Assembly (NCBI GenBank): GCA_963556255.1
Contig: OY744615.1
Coordinates: forward strand, 20,860,696 to 20,924,695
Source: Allolobophora icterica
Lineage: Eukaryota; Annelida; Clitellata; Crassiclitellata; Lumbricidae
Direction: 5' to 3'
Length of the DNA: 64,000 nucleotides
Both the position numbers and the translations under genes were made by a program. Each line of letters opens with the position of its first letter. The first letter of the stretch is position 1. Below are positions 62,065 to 64,000 of this stretch, in pieces. Under the pieces are notes generated by a model that saw only the letters and a program-made list of their open reading frames with translations, searched no databases and was not told where the DNA came from.

Positions 62065-62731
62065 TTCGTTTATTTTCAAAAATTCACGCTGACACAAAGG
62101 CAACAGGATTACAGTCTTTAAAATACAGGCAGCAAATATGATTAATAATTCAGATCTAAATTAGGTTTCTATGACTATTATAGACTATCAACCATCTACC
62201 ACTCGCACGACCAATCGACCCCTCGACCGACCCATCGACCCGTCTAGCACTCCTCCGATCAACCAACGTACTGAGTCAGTCATGACCCTAGCGATTATGA
62301 ATTACTTACAAATTTCTATGGAGCCGAATCTCAAAGACCAGCGTATTCTTTTCGGCGCTACATAAAATGCAGTGCGTTAAAGCAATGTTGATAAATTGAC
62401 CCAGCCAGCATCCCCACATAGAGCCCATATATAGGACCCATATTCCCATATGCGACCCGTAGAGAGCCCACAGAGATCCAATTGGATGCCCATTAAAATG
62501 CTGGCAGGGAAAGTAGGTTATACGAAAGCATATGGAGCCGGAGACGAAAGGAATTGTTTTGCTGCACATTAATGTGAACTATTAATATGGCGACAAAACG
62601 CATTTTAACGTAGAAACTATTATGTTTTTAGACTGAAGGAAGTCTTCAATACGAATTCAACTGAAGAGAGAATCGTCAATTCCACATGTGCAGTTATTCT
62701 GCTGCTTGGCAGAAAGCGTGTGGCTGCTTGA
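57736..62731 (+). CDS. Class I SAM-dependent methyltransferase, copy C (4 exons)
   Basis: Inferred exons are 57736-58230, 58892-59001, 59851-59985 and 62632-62731, giving 279 residues. Exon 1 has one extra codon relative to A and B (TTCEKVD in place of TMGSVD). Motif I is VDVGCGCG, followed by GIDSSE, ALHWFE and LKPGGTLAVY, the last closer to the family norm than EG in A and B. The stop comes earlier (KRVAA then TGA), removing four residues. Intron 1 is much shorter (about 660 bp) and intron 3 longer, with extra repeats. Exon 2 has a near-duplicate 77-nt version downstream. The open frame implies function is retained; substrate unknown. Confidence 0.85.
58923..59561 (+). repeat. Tandem duplication of exon 2 and intron sequence in gene C
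   Basis: Units 58923-59244 and 59245-59561 are close copies. The second carries the last 77 nt of exon 2 (59247-59323) without a stop, preceded by 'gactag' (possible acceptor) and followed by GTGAGT, a stronger donor than GTCAGT of the first. Phases match (0 in, 2 out), so it could replace exon 2 in frame, but it could not be added after it. Genes A and B lack the duplication. Confidence 0.85.
60560..61740. other. Intron 3 sequence private to gene C, unassigned
   Basis: Not shared with genes A or B. Contains 'cctgaccctgaccctgatc' near 60625-60650. No coding frame or element ends recognised. Confidence 0.5.
61740..61880 (+). pseudogene. LINE 3' end remnant in intron 3
   Basis: Reads FRKRLKTISFDL, the usual last block of CR1/L2-like LINEs, and ends with 'gaggcgctatacaaatctgatt'. 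Confidence 0.6.
62018..62062. repeat. (CAAT)n microsatellite, retroelement tail
   Basis: CAAT repeats followed by 'attcgtttattttcaaaaa', the reverse complement of a typical retroelement 3' end, so probably a minus-strand tail. Inserted in intron 3. Confidence 0.85.
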
Positions 62732-62734
62732 GAC

Positions 62735-63880
62735 ATTTATTGAACCACGAAAACCCTACAGAGATTGGACTTTGTAGAGTTGAAGCTTACATGCTACTGT
62801 CGAGATGTCAAAAGAACAAACCGGAAGGATTGTTAGCCCCCTTTTTCAGGATTGTCCTTTTCCTCTCGATTACGTTATAGACGGCTTGTTTGATTTATAG
62901 CTTATAGTTAATGCTTTTAAAGCTTTGTAGGCAGCAAAACAGATATGAACGAAATAGTTACACTATGCGAAAATTATGAACATAATAATCACAATCAGTG
63001 ATCATGCAAACTTAATATGTAACATTAAACTTCAATTTTAAACTGGCTTGGAGTCGGTAAGTTATATTCGTTAGAAAAAAAGGAGTTCCATCAGAGTGGA
63101 CCTGATCACTTAATATGTTAGTGTTGACTTTGTACCTTATTTCGATATTTTCTAATGTCGTATGAAATAAGCTAACTATCAAATGATTTGGCAACATATT
63201 TATGATAACGAAGCAATCCCATCTTAATATAGCTCAGTGGTTATATCTATCACGATGAGGATTGTATGTCTGTCTGAGACAGGTAACCATTGGACCACTT
63301 CGGCTAGGTGAAGAGAGATTCTTCTGCAGATTTGCGTATTGTCATTCTCTACGAATATCTCTTTACGTATACAGACTTCAATAGCAACGATTCTTCAGTT
63401 ACACAGACGTTGATGAGATAGGTACGATACTGCGACGACTACAAGAACTTCTACTTGCTGACTCTGACTGCGGACTCTCTACTCTACTGAATGACTTCTG
63501 ATTCTACAGACTTACTTAACCTAAGACATGCAGATCTCTTTGGTAAAAGTATCTCGTAATTGGTCCACCAACCCTATAGGACTTTACCTTGGATCCCTTA
63601 GATTGACATTACCAGTTAGAAGGTTGGCCTACCTTCTTAGTCAAACCTACCTGATCATTCTTGGCCAATTGAACACTTACTGACGTGGATGAATCACTCC
63701 TTTAAAAGCTTCCTAGACTGTACAGCTGCTGTAATCATTATCCTGGAGCCATCTCCCGTCGACTGAACCGAAATAGTCAACGTAGCTTGTCTTTGAAGAC
63801 GTGGCGCTGGATTGGAACTCGCTGACCAGGTGCAGTATATTATTCATGCAGATTGTCATCACAACATCCTATTTCTATCT
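62735..63880. repeat. 3' flank of gene C shared with block B
   Basis: Matches 41590-42600, including the tRNA-like segment (63229-63300) and 'cgacgactacaagaacttctacttgctga'. A stretch near 63715-63835 is present here only. No gene recognised. 63881-64000 is unassigned. Confidence 0.75.
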
Positions 63881-64000
63881 CCCTAGGAGCCTCAGTGTCT
63901 AGTAACTTACCTGTGCTCCATAATTACTTTTACTTACCTAAATGAATTCTGTGATATTACCCTTCAGTCTGCAATAATAGAACGTCCTCGTTCGAAAGAC

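Overview
This is eukaryotic, intron-bearing, repeat-saturated genomic DNA. The CR1/L2-like LINE with a 2A-like motif, the hAT, pogo, mariner and foldback elements, the AT-rich microsatellites and the spliced methyltransferase genes suggest a marine invertebrate, with an echinoderm or other invertebrate deuterostome as a reasonable guess. The species cannot be fixed from the sequence. I see no bacterial operons, CRISPR array, rRNA or intact tRNA gene.

The only convincing host genes are three paralogous four-exon genes for a class I SAM-dependent methyltransferase, all on the + strand: A (7521-12495), B (37356-41587) and C (57736-62731). Each splices to an uninterrupted frame of about 280 residues. 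A and B lie in long duplicated blocks (about 3768-13015 and 31664-42120). C is a more diverged copy whose 3' flank is still shared with B. A second, unrelated pair of duplicated blocks (1-3766 and 18908-22165) consists of dead LINE, MITE and SINE-like sequence, and a third partial copy lies at 49320-50430.

Most of the rest is transposons, and the paralogous copies often show the empty site. The best element is a complete pogo/Tigger-type transposon (32125-36103) with TA target duplications, 24-bp inverted ends, subterminal repeats and an unbroken 911-residue transposase ending in a PHD-type zinc finger. About ten hAT-type elements carry 8-bp target duplications. Three families of foldback (possibly MULE-like) elements have long inverted ends built of short tandem repeats (4831-5543; 28264-29752 with a relative at 46085-48341; 51942-52722). 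A mariner relic with about 200-bp inverted ends lies in intron 1 of gene A. LINE remnants of at least five kinds are present.

Layout: 1-3.8 kb dead repeat block; 3.8-13 kb gene A block; 13-18.2 kb LINE/hAT remnants and one doubtful exon; 18.9-22.2 kb second dead repeat block; 24.4-31.3 kb a nest four elements deep; 31.7-42.1 kb gene B block with the pogo element; 42.8-50.7 kb hAT, foldback and MITE cluster; 50.7-57.6 kb foldback element and two LINE remnants; 57.7-64 kb gene C. The three methyltransferases probably do the same kind of reaction. Nothing else here forms a pathway with them.
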